A DNA stretch of 64,000 nt from contig JAGBHU010000008.1 of assembly GCA_017935345.1 (NCBI GenBank), forward strand, positions 186,001 through 250,000. Reading direction: 5' to 3'. Below, in pieces: positions 16,374-25,165 of this stretch (the stretch's first letter is position 1; each line of letters begins with the position of its first letter). The notes under the pieces are model-generated. The model was given only the letters and a program-made list of their open reading frames with translations. It was not told where the DNA came from and ran no database searches. Origin of the DNA: Coprococcus sp. Its GTDB lineage: Bacteria; Bacillota; Clostridia; Lachnospirales; Lachnospiraceae. The position numbers and the translations under genes are program-made.

Positions 16374-17696
16374 TTAATTATCTGCCTTGATATTAAATGC
16401 TTTCTTAAACATATGATTGTCTTGCAATTCAATTAAGCCCTTCTCTCTCATCTTTGTTAATGCATCCTTCATAACTTTCTCTGAATCTTCGATTTCCGGG
16501 TGCAAACTACTGAACTGGCCACTAAACTGAAGCAAATCATCTAACGCAAATTTGTCTTTTCTAATAGCTGTAATAAAATTAAATACCCATTTTTCAACTT
16601 CCGAAAGTGTTTCTATTTGATTCATCATCAATTCTCTTCTAACAGGAACATTTGCTTTAATTAAGTAATCGTTAGCCAACTTCCAGCAAGCTATTCCTTC
16701 AATAACAACCTTATAAAAAATAGGTTTCCCCGAATATTTTCTCACATCCGGGCAATTTGCCTGAAGTTGGCTATCTATATACATACGAATGGCTGTTGAA
16801 TTTCTAGTTTGAGTTACAGCCTCATATGCACTAAAAATATCTACCTTCTTGCCGTGACCACCAATATGATTGATAGCCTTAATTAAATTATCAAACTTTT
16901 CAATTCCCATAGTACGAACATTATTCAATTTATTATCCGCAAGTTCTTTGACCATCTCATCATATCGTTGAACTAAATAACTTTTGATTTGCTCTACAAC
17001 AAAAGTATCATCACAAGCATCTAATACATATATCCCACAAAGACAATTCGTATATTGCATCGCTTCATTAAATAATGTCCTATCAACTTTACGTTCAAAT
17101 TCTTCAGTATATTTAAATATTGCCTTGAAAAATAAATCCAAAGATCTGCTACTATTCGACCAATTGGAGCCAAATAGAGTAAAACTATATCCGTTAATAT
17201 CATGAATGAAATAATCAAAAATTTCCCATGGCTTATCATTATCTGCTCTGTAAGTTTTCCTCCCCAACCACCACAATCTCGATAATGTATTCATCATATA
17301 ACTACGTGGTCCACCCGTTCCAGCAAAAAAGAAATGATTAATAATCGACTTTGAATCAAAACTATTAGGCCATCTTTTTAACATATATTCATAATACACA
17401 GTATGTGCCAATCCAGCCCAAAGCCTCTCATCCGTTGCAAACGAATCATTTAACTGCATAAAATTCAGATAAAACAACTTAACATTCGCACCTTCATTTG
17501 CAGACGGAGCATCTGTAGAAATTAGCAACTCACATTCCTCAAATTCAAGCGATGGAACCTCTATAAAAGCATCCTTACCAATTTTCTGCTTAATCCACAC
17601 CGTTGGATCTTCTTTATTCTCATAATACCCCGCAAGTGAATTAATATTATTCTTAACATAAGCTACTGCATCTGCTGTCATTATTTTTATCTTCAT
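16374..17696 (-). CDS. DUF6339-like protein of the candidate defence operon
   Basis: 440 residues, soluble. The region around residues 85-125 (TDERLWAGLAHTVYYEYMLKRW) and the following GGPRSYMMNTLSRLWWLGRK resemble, from memory, DUF6339 proteins found beside DNA methylases. The C-terminal 70 residues look like a winged helix (SEVEKWVFNFITA and MKDALTKMREKGLIELQDN). No nuclease or ATPase motif is evident. It is the last gene of the six-gene operon, 8 bp after the 285-aa gene and 77 bp before the CD-NTase. It may be a specificity or regulatory subunit, but this is inference. Confidence 0.6.
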   Translation of the reverse strand: MKIKIMTADAVAYVKNNINSLAGYYENKEDPTVWIKQKIGKDAFIEVPSLEFEECELLISTDAPSANEGANVKLFYLNFMQLNDSFATDERLWAGLAHTVYYEYMLKRWPNSFDSKSIINHFFFAGTGGPRSYMMNTLSRLWWLGRKTYRADNDKPWEIFDYFIHDINGYSFTLFGSNWSNSSRSLDLFFKAIFKYTEEFERKVDRTLFNEAMQYTNCLCGIYVLDACDDTFVVEQIKSYLVQRYDEMVKELADNKLNNVRTMGIEKFDNLIKAINHIGGHGKKVDIFSAYEAVTQTRNSTAIRMYIDSQLQANCPDVRKYSGKPIFYKVVIEGIACWKLANDYLIKANVPVRRELMMNQIETLSEVEKWVFNFITAIRKDKFALDDLLQFSGQFSSLHPEIEDSEKVMKDALTKMREKGLIELQDNHMFKKAFNIKADN

Positions 17697-17704
17697 CTTC
17701 TCAC

Positions 17705-18562
17705 CTACTTATCTCGATTTAATCTATCAAACTCATCAAATGCATCTTTCACAAGATTACCCAACAAACTTTGTGCCACCTCAACTGCCGGACGTGTTGT
17801 GAAATCTTTTCCTAATGATGTGTATCCTTGTTTCTGTAGAGCATGATCGATAACATCAAACCATGCAAAACCAGCATAATCGTTGTTTCCCTCATTTATA
17901 CTACATAATATCTCTGCAAGCACAGGCAAATTTAACATCATCGTTTTCAATCTCTTACTCACGCCCTTGTAATCCATATATATTTTATATTGTTCCGGTG
18001 GTAAATAGATATTAATATATACATCACTTGCATCATATGATATCTCTTTACTATCATCTGCTCCTCTAGTAATCTTAAATATAGATGGAATTTCTCCTGA
18101 ACTATCTATATGTTTATTTAGTTCTAATTCTTCAGTTTCAGTATAACCAATGGTCGCATACTGCGGATAAGAAACTACCGCATCTGCATACAATCCTGCA
18201 AAATTACCATTCTTCACATCTTCGATTTTTTCATTCGCAACAAGCAAACATGTAATTTCTATAAGACCATTTAAATGTTCTACCGGTATGACTATCTCTG
18301 CATGTAAATGTTCATCCAGTTCTATCTCAAATACTTCTCTATACTTTGTTCGTGAACAATCTACCATGCAGTTTACAGATATCTTTTTTTGCCTAATTAA
18401 TTCCTGTATTATTTCATCTTCAATGACAAGATTTAATAATACAGTAGCATTTACCATGTCATACTCGATATCAACAAATGATTCAAAACGCTTATTTTCA
18501 TAATCTTTTGAATCACAACAAAAAATAGGATACGGATATATACGATTTGTCCTAATTTTCAT
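17705..18562 (-). CDS. Unknown protein of the candidate defence operon
   Basis: 285 residues. The first 140 residues read as alternating beta strands (ATVLLNLVIEDEIIQELI, SVNCMVDCSRTKYREVFEIE), and the last 100 are helical and end with basic residues. No motif or family recognised. It overlaps the GHKL ATPase gene by 11 bp and is followed after 8 bp by the DUF6339-like gene, so it is a fixed member of the operon. The pattern (beta-rich N-terminal, helical C-terminal) could suit an adaptor binding the ATPase. Confidence 0.6.
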   Translation of the reverse strand: MKIRTNRIYPYPIFCCDSKDYENKRFESFVDIEYDMVNATVLLNLVIEDEIIQELIRQKKISVNCMVDCSRTKYREVFEIELDEHLHAEIVIPVEHLNGLIEITCLLVANEKIEDVKNGNFAGLYADAVVSYPQYATIGYTETEELELNKHIDSSGEIPSIFKITRGADDSKEISYDASDVYINIYLPPEQYKIYMDYKGVSKRLKTMMLNLPVLAEILCSINEGNNDYAGFAWFDVIDHALQKQGYTSLGKDFTTRPAVEVAQSLLGNLVKDAFDEFDRLNRDK

Positions 18563-20516
18563 ATATCATCACCTCCAGGGCCCAATTCCCTTTATTTTTT
18601 AAAGTAAATTTAATGTTATGAACTTCATCCGCAGACATGCTTTTAAATGCAATCTTATTCTTCTTAAAATTTGCCTGTTTCCCATCAATACTTGCGGCTA
18701 ATATGTTAGAAACAAGAACTTGTTGTTCTCCAGATATCACTACCTCGACAAATCCGGAATTAACTTTTTTACTACTCATTAACCGAAGCAAATATTCACC
18801 TTCTTTTTGCTCCAAAGCAAATGAAAAATTATTACTCGCAACTTGTCTACGCGCTATAAACTCTCCATCTTCTTTTACACTAAATGTTCTTTCCTCTGAA
18901 CCTTCCCCATCTATTTTGTGTGCATTGGTTCCATCCTCATCGCCTTCTCCACCACGTCCATCTCTGTTTCCATGTCCACTTCCATTGTTATGTCCATCTC
19001 CACTACCACCAGCAGAACCATTTTCATCTACAATCTCAATGGTATTCTCATCAATATTTCCGAATTCATCTTCTGTGTATCTTATTTCTTCTGTATCTAA
19101 TTTCGGTGATTGACGTCTCTTCTTTGCTTTCTTTTTCTTTTCTTTAACTTCATTCGACAAACTTTCAACACGATTCTTCTTTGCCGGAGCGACATATGTA
19201 TAAGGCAAATATTCGTTTAATCCATCTGCATCTGTTGATTCATCAAAATCATCCTGATGCATTTCTTTTACCTTTTCACGAAGCGTACTAAACAATAAAT
19301 CCATTTTACTCTTAGCTTCAGCCTTGTTTTTTGCTCGCTCCGCACTCCAGTCACTATGTTCTGGATTTTCTAAACTTTTGAAAAACGCATTTATTTTAGG
19401 ATTATTTAATACAATTACCGCAGAGAAGCCAATCCGCCCCGTTCTATAGGATCTATCAAATACCTTCATCCCACTTCTTCTTACAACCGCTGCTTTTTTA
19501 GTAGCCTCTGGATCCATACGAATAAAATATGTAACATCATTCTCTTCAAATATTGAAAAATTCTCCACTTTATCAGGTTCTGTCAGTGTCTTATATTGTT
19601 CCTTTGTTATATCCTCCAATTCCTGTCCATACTCTTCAATAAAATCAGCCAAATTTTCCTGATTAATAATTAAATTTCCATATCTAACTTCAAGGGTATT
19701 TTGATAAAAAGCATATAAGAAATTTTCAATCGCAGACTTAATTACTGCCATTTTTAATTCCTCTGCCGTTTTCTCTTCATCAAAACCAAATATGTATTTA
19801 TCTAATCCGGTCTCACTTCTTTCGTATCCTTCATCTATAGAAACGCTTTTTAACAATGGATTAATATTAATATCTTCACTAGGAATACATATAAAGCCAG
19901 AACCATCAAATCTTTCAATCCCTTTTTGATATGACGGCAACAATAATGTTCCTTGTGTTGCCTCTTCGCCTTCAATATTCTTTGTACTGTACATTACAAG
20001 ACGCAATTGTGAACATGCAAATGCTGCATTTTTTCCAATTCCGAAACTTCCTCCCGCACCACCTGGCTTATCAGAAACCTCAGTATTTACAACAAGATTT
20101 TTCCATGGTGTCGAAACACCGTGAATTCCTGTTAACCCAGTTGTTTTATAATCACTTATTCTTAATATCCTTATCTTATCTTTTCCTAATAACTTAATAC
20201 AATTTTTAAAAAAATCCAAAGGACGCTTATCATTCTGTAAAAAGTCGGTCCAAAAAGCCAATTCATCCTCATAAACCGTTTTTAAATGTTCTACATCTGG
20301 AATATTAGAAACGGGCAAATCAAACGCATTAAATTCAACTTCTACACGTGCCACTTTCCCATCTGGTGTATCTATTGCTGCATCCGTAGCATTTTGTATT
20401 TCTTCTTTCGTCAAGGATTTCATCGGTACATTCTTATATGTTTCAATTCCAGCGTCATTTAATCCTCTAACTTTAGGAGATTCAGTTCTTGGCATTTTTA
20501 ACATCATATTATTCAT
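18552..20516 (-). CDS. GHKL-type ATPase (MORC/Hsp90-like) of the candidate defence operon
   Basis: 654 residues from the ATG at 20516, preceded by AAAGGGAT; the frame is open to 20543. The Bergerat-fold motifs are clear: N box EEIQNATDA (38-46), G1 region SDYKTTGLTG with Asp122, and G2 PGGAGGSFGIGKNAA (about 151-165). After the ATPase and transducer comes a charged stretch (KEKKKKAKKRRQ), a glycine/aspartate/histidine-rich linker of about 45 residues, and a beta-rich C-terminal domain of about 115 residues. Kinase features (H box) are absent, so it is not a sensor kinase. It overlaps both neighbours (HNH by reading into it, the 285-aa gene by 11 bp). Likely an ATP-driven clamp that controls the HNH nuclease. 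Confidence 0.8.
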   Translation of the reverse strand: MNNMMLKMPRTESPKVRGLNDAGIETYKNVPMKSLTKEEIQNATDAAIDTPDGKVARVEVEFNAFDLPVSNIPDVEHLKTVYEDELAFWTDFLQNDKRPLDFFKNCIKLLGKDKIRILRISDYKTTGLTGIHGVSTPWKNLVVNTEVSDKPGGAGGSFGIGKNAAFACSQLRLVMYSTKNIEGEEATQGTLLLPSYQKGIERFDGSGFICIPSEDININPLLKSVSIDEGYERSETGLDKYIFGFDEEKTAEELKMAVIKSAIENFLYAFYQNTLEVRYGNLIINQENLADFIEEYGQELEDITKEQYKTLTEPDKVENFSIFEENDVTYFIRMDPEATKKAAVVRRSGMKVFDRSYRTGRIGFSAVIVLNNPKINAFFKSLENPEHSDWSAERAKNKAEAKSKMDLLFSTLREKVKEMHQDDFDESTDADGLNEYLPYTYVAPAKKNRVESLSNEVKEKKKKAKKRRQSPKLDTEEIRYTEDEFGNIDENTIEIVDENGSAGGSGDGHNNGSGHGNRDGRGGEGDEDGTNAHKIDGEGSEERTFSVKEDGEFIARRQVASNNFSFALEQKEGEYLLRLMSSKKVNSGFVEVVISGEQQVLVSNILAASIDGKQANFKKNKIAFKSMSADEVHNIKFTLKNKGNWALEVMIYEN

Positions 20517-20535
20517 TTGCAGATATCCCTTTCTA

Positions 20536-21327
20536 TCAATCATAATATTTCATCAATGCAGAAAAACTAATATATATTTCTTCCGCATTCAGCATATCAA
20601 TAACATCCTCGTATAATACCCTAAGTATTTTTTCCTTTTCTTCCCTAGAACCATGATGGAGAATATCATGGCACGTCGGACACAAACATATCATATTAGA
20701 AGGGCGATCAAGGTTTCTAGGGAAAAAATCACACGACGCTTTTAGGGGAATAAAATGATGAACTTCCATATATGGCTTATTCTTATCTGTTAAAAAACTG
20801 GTATGCATTTCACCAATCAATTTAGCATATCTGCATTTATATTCTGATAATATCAAAATTGATTCTTTGATTCCCGCCTCTGTTCTCCTCGCATATGGTT
20901 TTCCTACATCTAAAGCATCTAATTTCTTCTGATCTAAGGGAGATATTATAGGTAAATTAACATCCGTCTCTACAATCATATTATCCACCCCATCTGTTAC
21001 TATATAATCAAGCGATGTAAGATACTCGTATCCTTTTTGATTAAGTTTCCAAATGTGTTCTACTGCTCTGCCACTCATATCACGTAACACTTCAACAATA
21101 TCTATGTATTGCAACAGTTCTCTTTTTTGATGGCTAATCAAATTCCCTACAGTTTGCCTGTACCTTGGTTCCGATTTTCTTCTGCTCTCATAAGGTCTCC
21201 TATCTTCTTCAGACAACTCAATAAACAAATGAACTTCATCTTTAATCGTCTTTGTTCCACATTGTCCATCATGGCTTAATATCACTCTCAATGCTGGAAC
21301 AATGAAATCATTCTGTTTATGTTGCAT
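20536..21327 (-). CDS. HNH endonuclease of the candidate defence operon
   Basis: 263 residues from the ATG at 21327, with AGGAGG directly upstream; the frame is open further, to 21354. The N-terminal 110 residues resemble a winged-helix DNA-binding module (RRKSEPRYRQTVGNLISHQK, IWKLNQKGYEYL). The C-terminal HNH domain has H190-H191 (MEVHHFIPL), the zinc-type cysteines (MICLCPTCHDILHHG) and an Asn between them (SNM). This is a restriction-type HNH. It overlaps the methylase gene by 11 bp, fitting a methylase/nuclease pair. Confidence 0.85.
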   Translation of the reverse strand: MQHKQNDFIVPALRVILSHDGQCGTKTIKDEVHLFIELSEEDRRPYESRRKSEPRYRQTVGNLISHQKRELLQYIDIVEVLRDMSGRAVEHIWKLNQKGYEYLTSLDYIVTDGVDNMIVETDVNLPIISPLDQKKLDALDVGKPYARRTEAGIKESILILSEYKCRYAKLIGEMHTSFLTDKNKPYMEVHHFIPLKASCDFFPRNLDRPSNMICLCPTCHDILHHGSREEKEKILRVLYEDVIDMLNAEEIYISFSALMKYYD

Positions 21328-22474
21328 TTTCTTCCTCCTGTTCGTCAATATCATAATTGGTTATCAGTAAGTGTGTTACCATTCTGTTGTTTCGATTTTG
21401 AAAATTAACATCATATGTCTTTCTATAATCTCGAATTCTAAATACATCGTATTGTGAGTACAGATTATATATATACTCTGTATGCTTTATCACAATCATA
21501 ACACGGGCCCGAGTTTGTGACAAAATCTCTGCCAAGCGTTCTTGATCATTCAAATCAAAAGAATTTTGACTATATTCATTAAATTCAGAATCGTACGGCG
21601 GATCAATAAACCAAAAATCCTCAGGTTCTGTTATCCCCTCAATTTGTTCCAAGAAAGCTGCGAAATCTGAATTATAAAAATGAGTTCTGTCTAATCTATT
21701 TATCAATTCCGGTCTTTTTAAGCTCTCCACTTTCCTTAATAAATCATGCTTATTATAACTTACTCCACCATACGGTACATTAAAATCTCCATTAGCATTT
21801 GTTCTATGCATTGCAGAAAAACAATTCTCCCTAATAAATAAATACATTGCAGATGTTTGCGCTTCCAAATAATCAAGCTCATTTCGTTCATTATATAATT
21901 TCCTTATATATACGTAGAATGTCGACTTTAATACACATTCTAACAAGTCTATTAATTCATCATCTGAATATAACTTTCTTTCCACATCTAGTTGCTTCAT
22001 TCTACGCAATCTTTTTAACAAAGCAGTCTCAAAAGTAGCAACATAGCTATCCATATCTTCTACAACTAAATTTTCATTCAATTGCAGATCATTTCTTATT
22101 CTTTGAACAAATGCCGTAACCTCTTGCAACCATTGCTCTTCTTGTACGTTTCGGACATACCTACACAACAAAAGGAAATGGGCTCTTTCTCTGTCTGCCA
22201 AAACTTTCATTCTCTTAAATTCTGCATCTATCACTTCTAGCTGGTGAAAAAAAAGAACATCCTCATCTTTTACACATTCATATATATCAATCAATTCACG
22301 AGAAAGATCGTTTACAATATACTCACCATTTATATTTTCCTCTTGCATAGCAAGATAAACTGCGCCACCTCCCAAAAAGGGTTCTACATAATTATTTATA
22401 TTTTGTGGCAAGTTAGCTAATATGTATTGTAACTCTCTTTCTTTTCCACCAGGCCATTTAATAAATGGTCTCAT
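21317..22474 (-). CDS. D12-class adenine-N6 DNA methyltransferase (Dam-like)
   Basis: 385 residues. The N-terminal KWPGGKERE and the SAM-binding VEPFLGGGAVYL (30-41) are the D12 signature, with catalytic D291-P-P-Y294 (WFIDPPYDS). A helical insertion of roughly 100 residues between these motifs makes it longer than the common 270-300-residue Dam. The C-terminus has the usual KHTEYIY and YRKTYDVNFQNRN segments. It should methylate adenine in a short site and protect host DNA. It is the second gene of the operon, 13 bp after the 76-aa gene. Context (HNH, GHKL ATPase) argues for a restriction role rather than an orphan methylase. Confidence 0.9.
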   Translation of the reverse strand: MRPFIKWPGGKERELQYILANLPQNINNYVEPFLGGGAVYLAMQEENINGEYIVNDLSRELIDIYECVKDEDVLFFHQLEVIDAEFKRMKVLADRERAHFLLLCRYVRNVQEEQWLQEVTAFVQRIRNDLQLNENLVVEDMDSYVATFETALLKRLRRMKQLDVERKLYSDDELIDLLECVLKSTFYVYIRKLYNERNELDYLEAQTSAMYLFIRENCFSAMHRTNANGDFNVPYGGVSYNKHDLLRKVESLKRPELINRLDRTHFYNSDFAAFLEQIEGITEPEDFWFIDPPYDSEFNEYSQNSFDLNDQERLAEILSQTRARVMIVIKHTEYIYNLYSQYDVFRIRDYRKTYDVNFQNRNNRMVTHLLITNYDIDEQEEENAT

Positions 22475-22487
22475 AACTTATCCATCC

Positions 22488-22718
22488 TTATAATTTAAAC
22501 TTTTTGCTCTCTTCGGTTCCATTAAATCGAGCTCGTGCAATTTTAATCTCTTTTTCCAAATGAGCGAAAATCTTATTCACATCTTCTTCTGTAAATTCAT
22601 ATGTGCTCTTATCACTCAGATTACCAATTAACTTAATCTGTGCAAGTGCTTTATTGGTTCTTGCCTCTGCCAATCTGACAAATTTCTCTTTTTTTGTTTC
22701 TTTCACTTCACTAGCCAT
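22488..22718 (-). CDS. 76-aa conserved small protein at the head of the defence operon
   Basis: 76 residues, charged and helical: KKEKFVRLAEARTNKALAQI, then IGNLSDKSTYEFTEEDVNKIF and a helical C-terminus. I have the impression that proteins of this type stand at the head of other defence or methylase clusters in diverse prokaryotes. Function unknown; it may be a regulator or a helical adaptor. The ATG has a good site (GGAAAAGGAGACACT) and is the first gene after the promoter at 22776-22804. Confidence 0.75.
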   Translation of the reverse strand: MASEVKETKKEKFVRLAEARTNKALAQIKLIGNLSDKSTYEFTEEDVNKIFAHLEKEIKIARARFNGTEESKKFKL

Positions 22719-22775
22719 AGTGTCTCCTTTTCCTCTTTAATATCTATTCTCTATTAAATGGTACTCATTACTATA

Positions 22776-22804
22776 ATATTAGCGCCTGTTGCGATATTTG
22801 TCAA
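22776..22804 (-). promoter_or_regulatory. Strong promoter of the six-gene defence operon
   Basis: Minus strand: TTGACA (22804-22799), 17-bp spacer, TAATAT (22781-22776). It starts the transcript of the 76-aa to DUF6339-like genes and possibly the CBASS genes beyond. Confidence 0.75.
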
Positions 22805-22813
22805 ATATTTTTT

Positions 22814-22832
22814 CGATATTTTTAAAATATCG
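22814..22832. promoter_or_regulatory. 19-bp perfect palindrome next to the defence promoter
   Basis: CGATATTTT-T-AAAATATCG. The half-site CGATATTT recurs at 22792-22799, at the inner edge of the -35 box. This arrangement suggests an operator for a dimeric regulator; none is encoded inside the operon, apart perhaps from the 76-aa protein. Confidence 0.6.
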
Positions 22833-22881
22833 TAATAATAAACATATCTTTGGACATTTTTCTTATATTTTCAACGTACAT

Positions 22882-22909
22882 CAAAAAAGAAGGAGCGCTC
22901 TCGCGCTCC
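22882..22909 (-). terminator. Terminator of the mobilisation remnant
   Basis: GGAGCGC-GAGA-GCGCTCC followed on the minus strand by TTCTTTTTT. It separates the mobile-element debris from the defence operon. Confidence 0.85.
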
Positions 22910-22922
22910 CTCCACTCCCCCT

Positions 22923-24170
22923 CTACCTACTCAATCCTGCCACATTCTGCTGTACCCATTCACCGATACTCCTCAAGAACTGCTCCAGCATATTCATTCC
23001 ATTGATGGTAAACTGTCTCATGAAATCATATGCCTTTTCCAGCTTCGCGTTTAGCGTCCTGTTCTCGGTTTTCAGTTCCTCATTCTGTCGCTTCAAACCT
23101 TCATTCTCATAAACCAGTTCCAGCATCTTTTCAAAGTACGCATACTCTCTTTCACTTGCCTGCATATTCTTAAAGTAATCTACGAGTTCTTCTGCAATCT
23201 GTGCTTCCCTTGTGAAAGCCGCCGCATCAACCTTTAAGAATTCCAGTCTCTTTTCCTGCTACTCCACCTCATTCTTTTTATCCGTCAAATCCTGCGTCAC
23301 TTCATCCAGTTCTGCTCTCTTGCCCGTAATCCTCGCATTCAGCTGTTGCTCCGCTTCTACGCCTTTCTCCAAGTTTTCCTGCGTTGCCTCCATCTGCTCT
23401 GCCTGTACATGAATAGTGGTCTGTGCACTTGCAATCCTATCCATAACAGCATCCAATTTCAGCTCCGCTTCCTTTGCCGTCTCTGCCGCTTTCTCTCTGC
23501 GGTAGTCTGACAGTTCCAGATTCCCCCTTGGATTAGAGCCTTTATAAAATCGATTACAGCCAAGACGCATCATCATCTTCTTCTGTAAAACAAGCTTCTG
23601 AGTTTCTATCCAATCCACACCGCCATGTCTGTTACGTTTCATCTGCGGCACCTGGTTTCCGTCCTTGTCCGTCTGCCACACCAGTTCACCACTTTCCGTG
23701 GTTGCCTGTTTCATGGTGGTTGGATATCCGATATCCTCAAACATCTGGGAAAATACATTCTGAATGGGTGCTCCACTTTTAGAATGTGTGGTGTAGGGAA
23801 TATACGTCATATGAATGTGTGGAGAGTTTTCATCCTCGTGGTACGTCATATGGTGTACAATTAGTCCTGCCTCAAAGGGTGGTTTCCAGTTCGGAGCATC
23901 CAGTTCCTTCTGCGTAACCACACACACCTCCGAAAGCTCCAGTAGATACATTATAAAATCATCCAGCAGCGTCTGTGCCTTGTCTGCATCCTCCAGATTT
24001 AAGTTGAATCCGATATCCCGCATATCTCCAATCTGCCAGATTATCTCATAAGTCAGATGCTTCTGCTTGTTCGGGTAAAGGTGTCCGTAGATGTTTATGG
24101 TAGTGTTTACGGAATCGCATCCAACCCTCTGTGCGATTACCAATGGCTGCATCCCCTTCTCGATTAACAA
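22923..24170 (-). pseudogene. Integrase tail fused to a MobV/Pre-like relaxase, with an amber stop
   Basis: One reading frame of about 415 codons. The first 35 codons are the C-terminus of a tyrosine integrase (MQPLVIAQRVGCDSVNTTI then the catalytic-tyrosine region NIYGHLYPNKQ). From about codon 90 it becomes a relaxase of the MobV/Pre type with the metal-binding HxDExxPHxH motif (YHEDENSPHIHM), then a long coiled coil. A TAG at 23259-23261 interrupts the coiled coil; the same frame continues to 22923. Two element genes were therefore joined by a deletion and then inactivated. It marks an old integrative element. Confidence 0.8.
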
Positions 24171-24271
24171 ATCGATGTGTGTTTCACGTTCTAAAGGATA
24201 ATTCTAGGACACATAATAATTTATCAATACAGCCAGCTTATCTGTAATAAAGATGAAAGGACGAAAATATT

Positions 24272-24511
24272 ATGAAATTCATATACGCTACATACAACCA
24301 ATACTGTAACAGTATTGATATAACCACCTTTGATGACATACTTCTTCGTATAAATTGTAATAAGGCGGAGGATGGATTGAAGACCACACCAAATTCACAG
24401 TGTGCATTGAATGCTCTTGCAATTGATGAATCTATGGAGTATGCACGATTAGTGTTGGATGGAGAAATGCAGGTTTGGATTGATGCAGAAGATAAGTTGG
24501 AAGTGTGGTAA
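24272..24511 (+). CDS. DUF6061-like small protein, copy 3
   Basis: 79 residues, about 70% alike by eye to the 9006-9245 protein over its whole length (INCNKAEDGLKTTP, GEMQVWIDAEDKLEVW). Acidic and soluble. GATGAAAGGACG precedes the start. Followed by a terminator at 24519-24550, so probably its own transcription unit, on the plus strand unlike its paralogue. Function unknown. Confidence 0.7.
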   Translation: MKFIYATYNQYCNSIDITTFDDILLRINCNKAEDGLKTTPNSQCALNALAIDESMEYARLVLDGEMQVWIDAEDKLEVW

Positions 24512-24518
24512 TTTTTCT

Positions 24519-24550
24519 GGCGGATTGCAATGATTAGCAGTCCGCCTTTT
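24519..24550 (+). terminator. Terminator after DUF6061 copy 3
   Basis: GGCGGATTGC and GCAGTCCGCC form a stem with one G-U pair and an 8-nt loop, followed by TTTTAT. Confidence 0.75.
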
Positions 24551-24638
24551 ATAGAATTTAGAAAAATATAAGTGGATATAAGGAGTTTGCATAGTATAAT
24601 AAAGGATGAGAATTTTGAACTTGTAAAAGGGAGTTTGT

Positions 24639-25052
24639 GTGATGATAACAACCAAAGTTACCGAAAAACAACTTACTGAATGGCAGAAAATATATGAACA
24701 GAAAAAATCGACGTTGGGTACTAATAGAATAAGTGCTTATCAACTGGATGAATACTTCAGAAAAAAATATACGCCAATTAGTTATGATAATAATGTTTTT
24801 AGAGAGGTTGTTTATCAGAATGCCAAACAAAAAAGTCCTGAGACAGCTATTACAGATATAGCGATATATGTTGTTAGAGATAACGTTTTTGTGGGAATTG
24901 ATTTGCATTCGGGTTATTTTCATGTTGAAAGTAAAGATATTAAAGAATGCATACCAGTTTGGGATGATATGTTTGTAAAAAGAGGATTGAATGAACCGGA
25001 TTTGACAAACTATGTCACAACAGCGCAGTATGTAATATTATCTGAGAAGTAA
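24639..25052 (+). CDS. Hypothetical protein, 137 aa
   Basis: 137 residues with start ATG-ATG at 24639 or 24642, after AAAAGGGAG. The N-terminus is helical and charged (EKQLTEWQKIYEQKKSTLG). The centre has a hydrophobic beta stretch (DIAIYVVRDNVFVGIDLHS). No family recognised. It lies in the mobile-element debris between the DUF6061 gene and a broken regulator. Confidence 0.5.
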   Translation: MMITTKVTEKQLTEWQKIYEQKKSTLGTNRISAYQLDEYFRKKYTPISYDNNVFREVVYQNAKQKSPETAITDIAIYVVRDNVFVGIDLHSGYFHVESKDIKECIPVWDDMFVKRGLNEPDLTNYVTTAQYVILSEK

Positions 25053-25165
25053 ATTATACTGAGAGATGAATTTAAATTTAATGTATTCAATTCAATTTCG
25101 CTGTATGAGGGATTTGCAATTATTTGCAAAAGAGTATACTCATCGATGAAAGGAGGGCAATAACA

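Noticed and set aside
18637-19147. Plus-strand frame of 158 codons opposite the GHKL linker
   Set aside because: Ser/Pro-rich translation of the complement of the Gly/Asp-rich linker; no start signal and no family.
18552-20516. Sensor histidine kinase reading of the GHKL protein
   Set aside because: No H box or dimerisation helix, the N box is of the EEIQNATDA type, and the neighbours are restriction genes.
23212-24051. Plus-strand open frames of 60-80 codons opposite the relaxase remnant
   Set aside because: They are the complement of the integrase-relaxase coding sequence, have serine/cysteine-rich composition and lack ribosome-binding sites.
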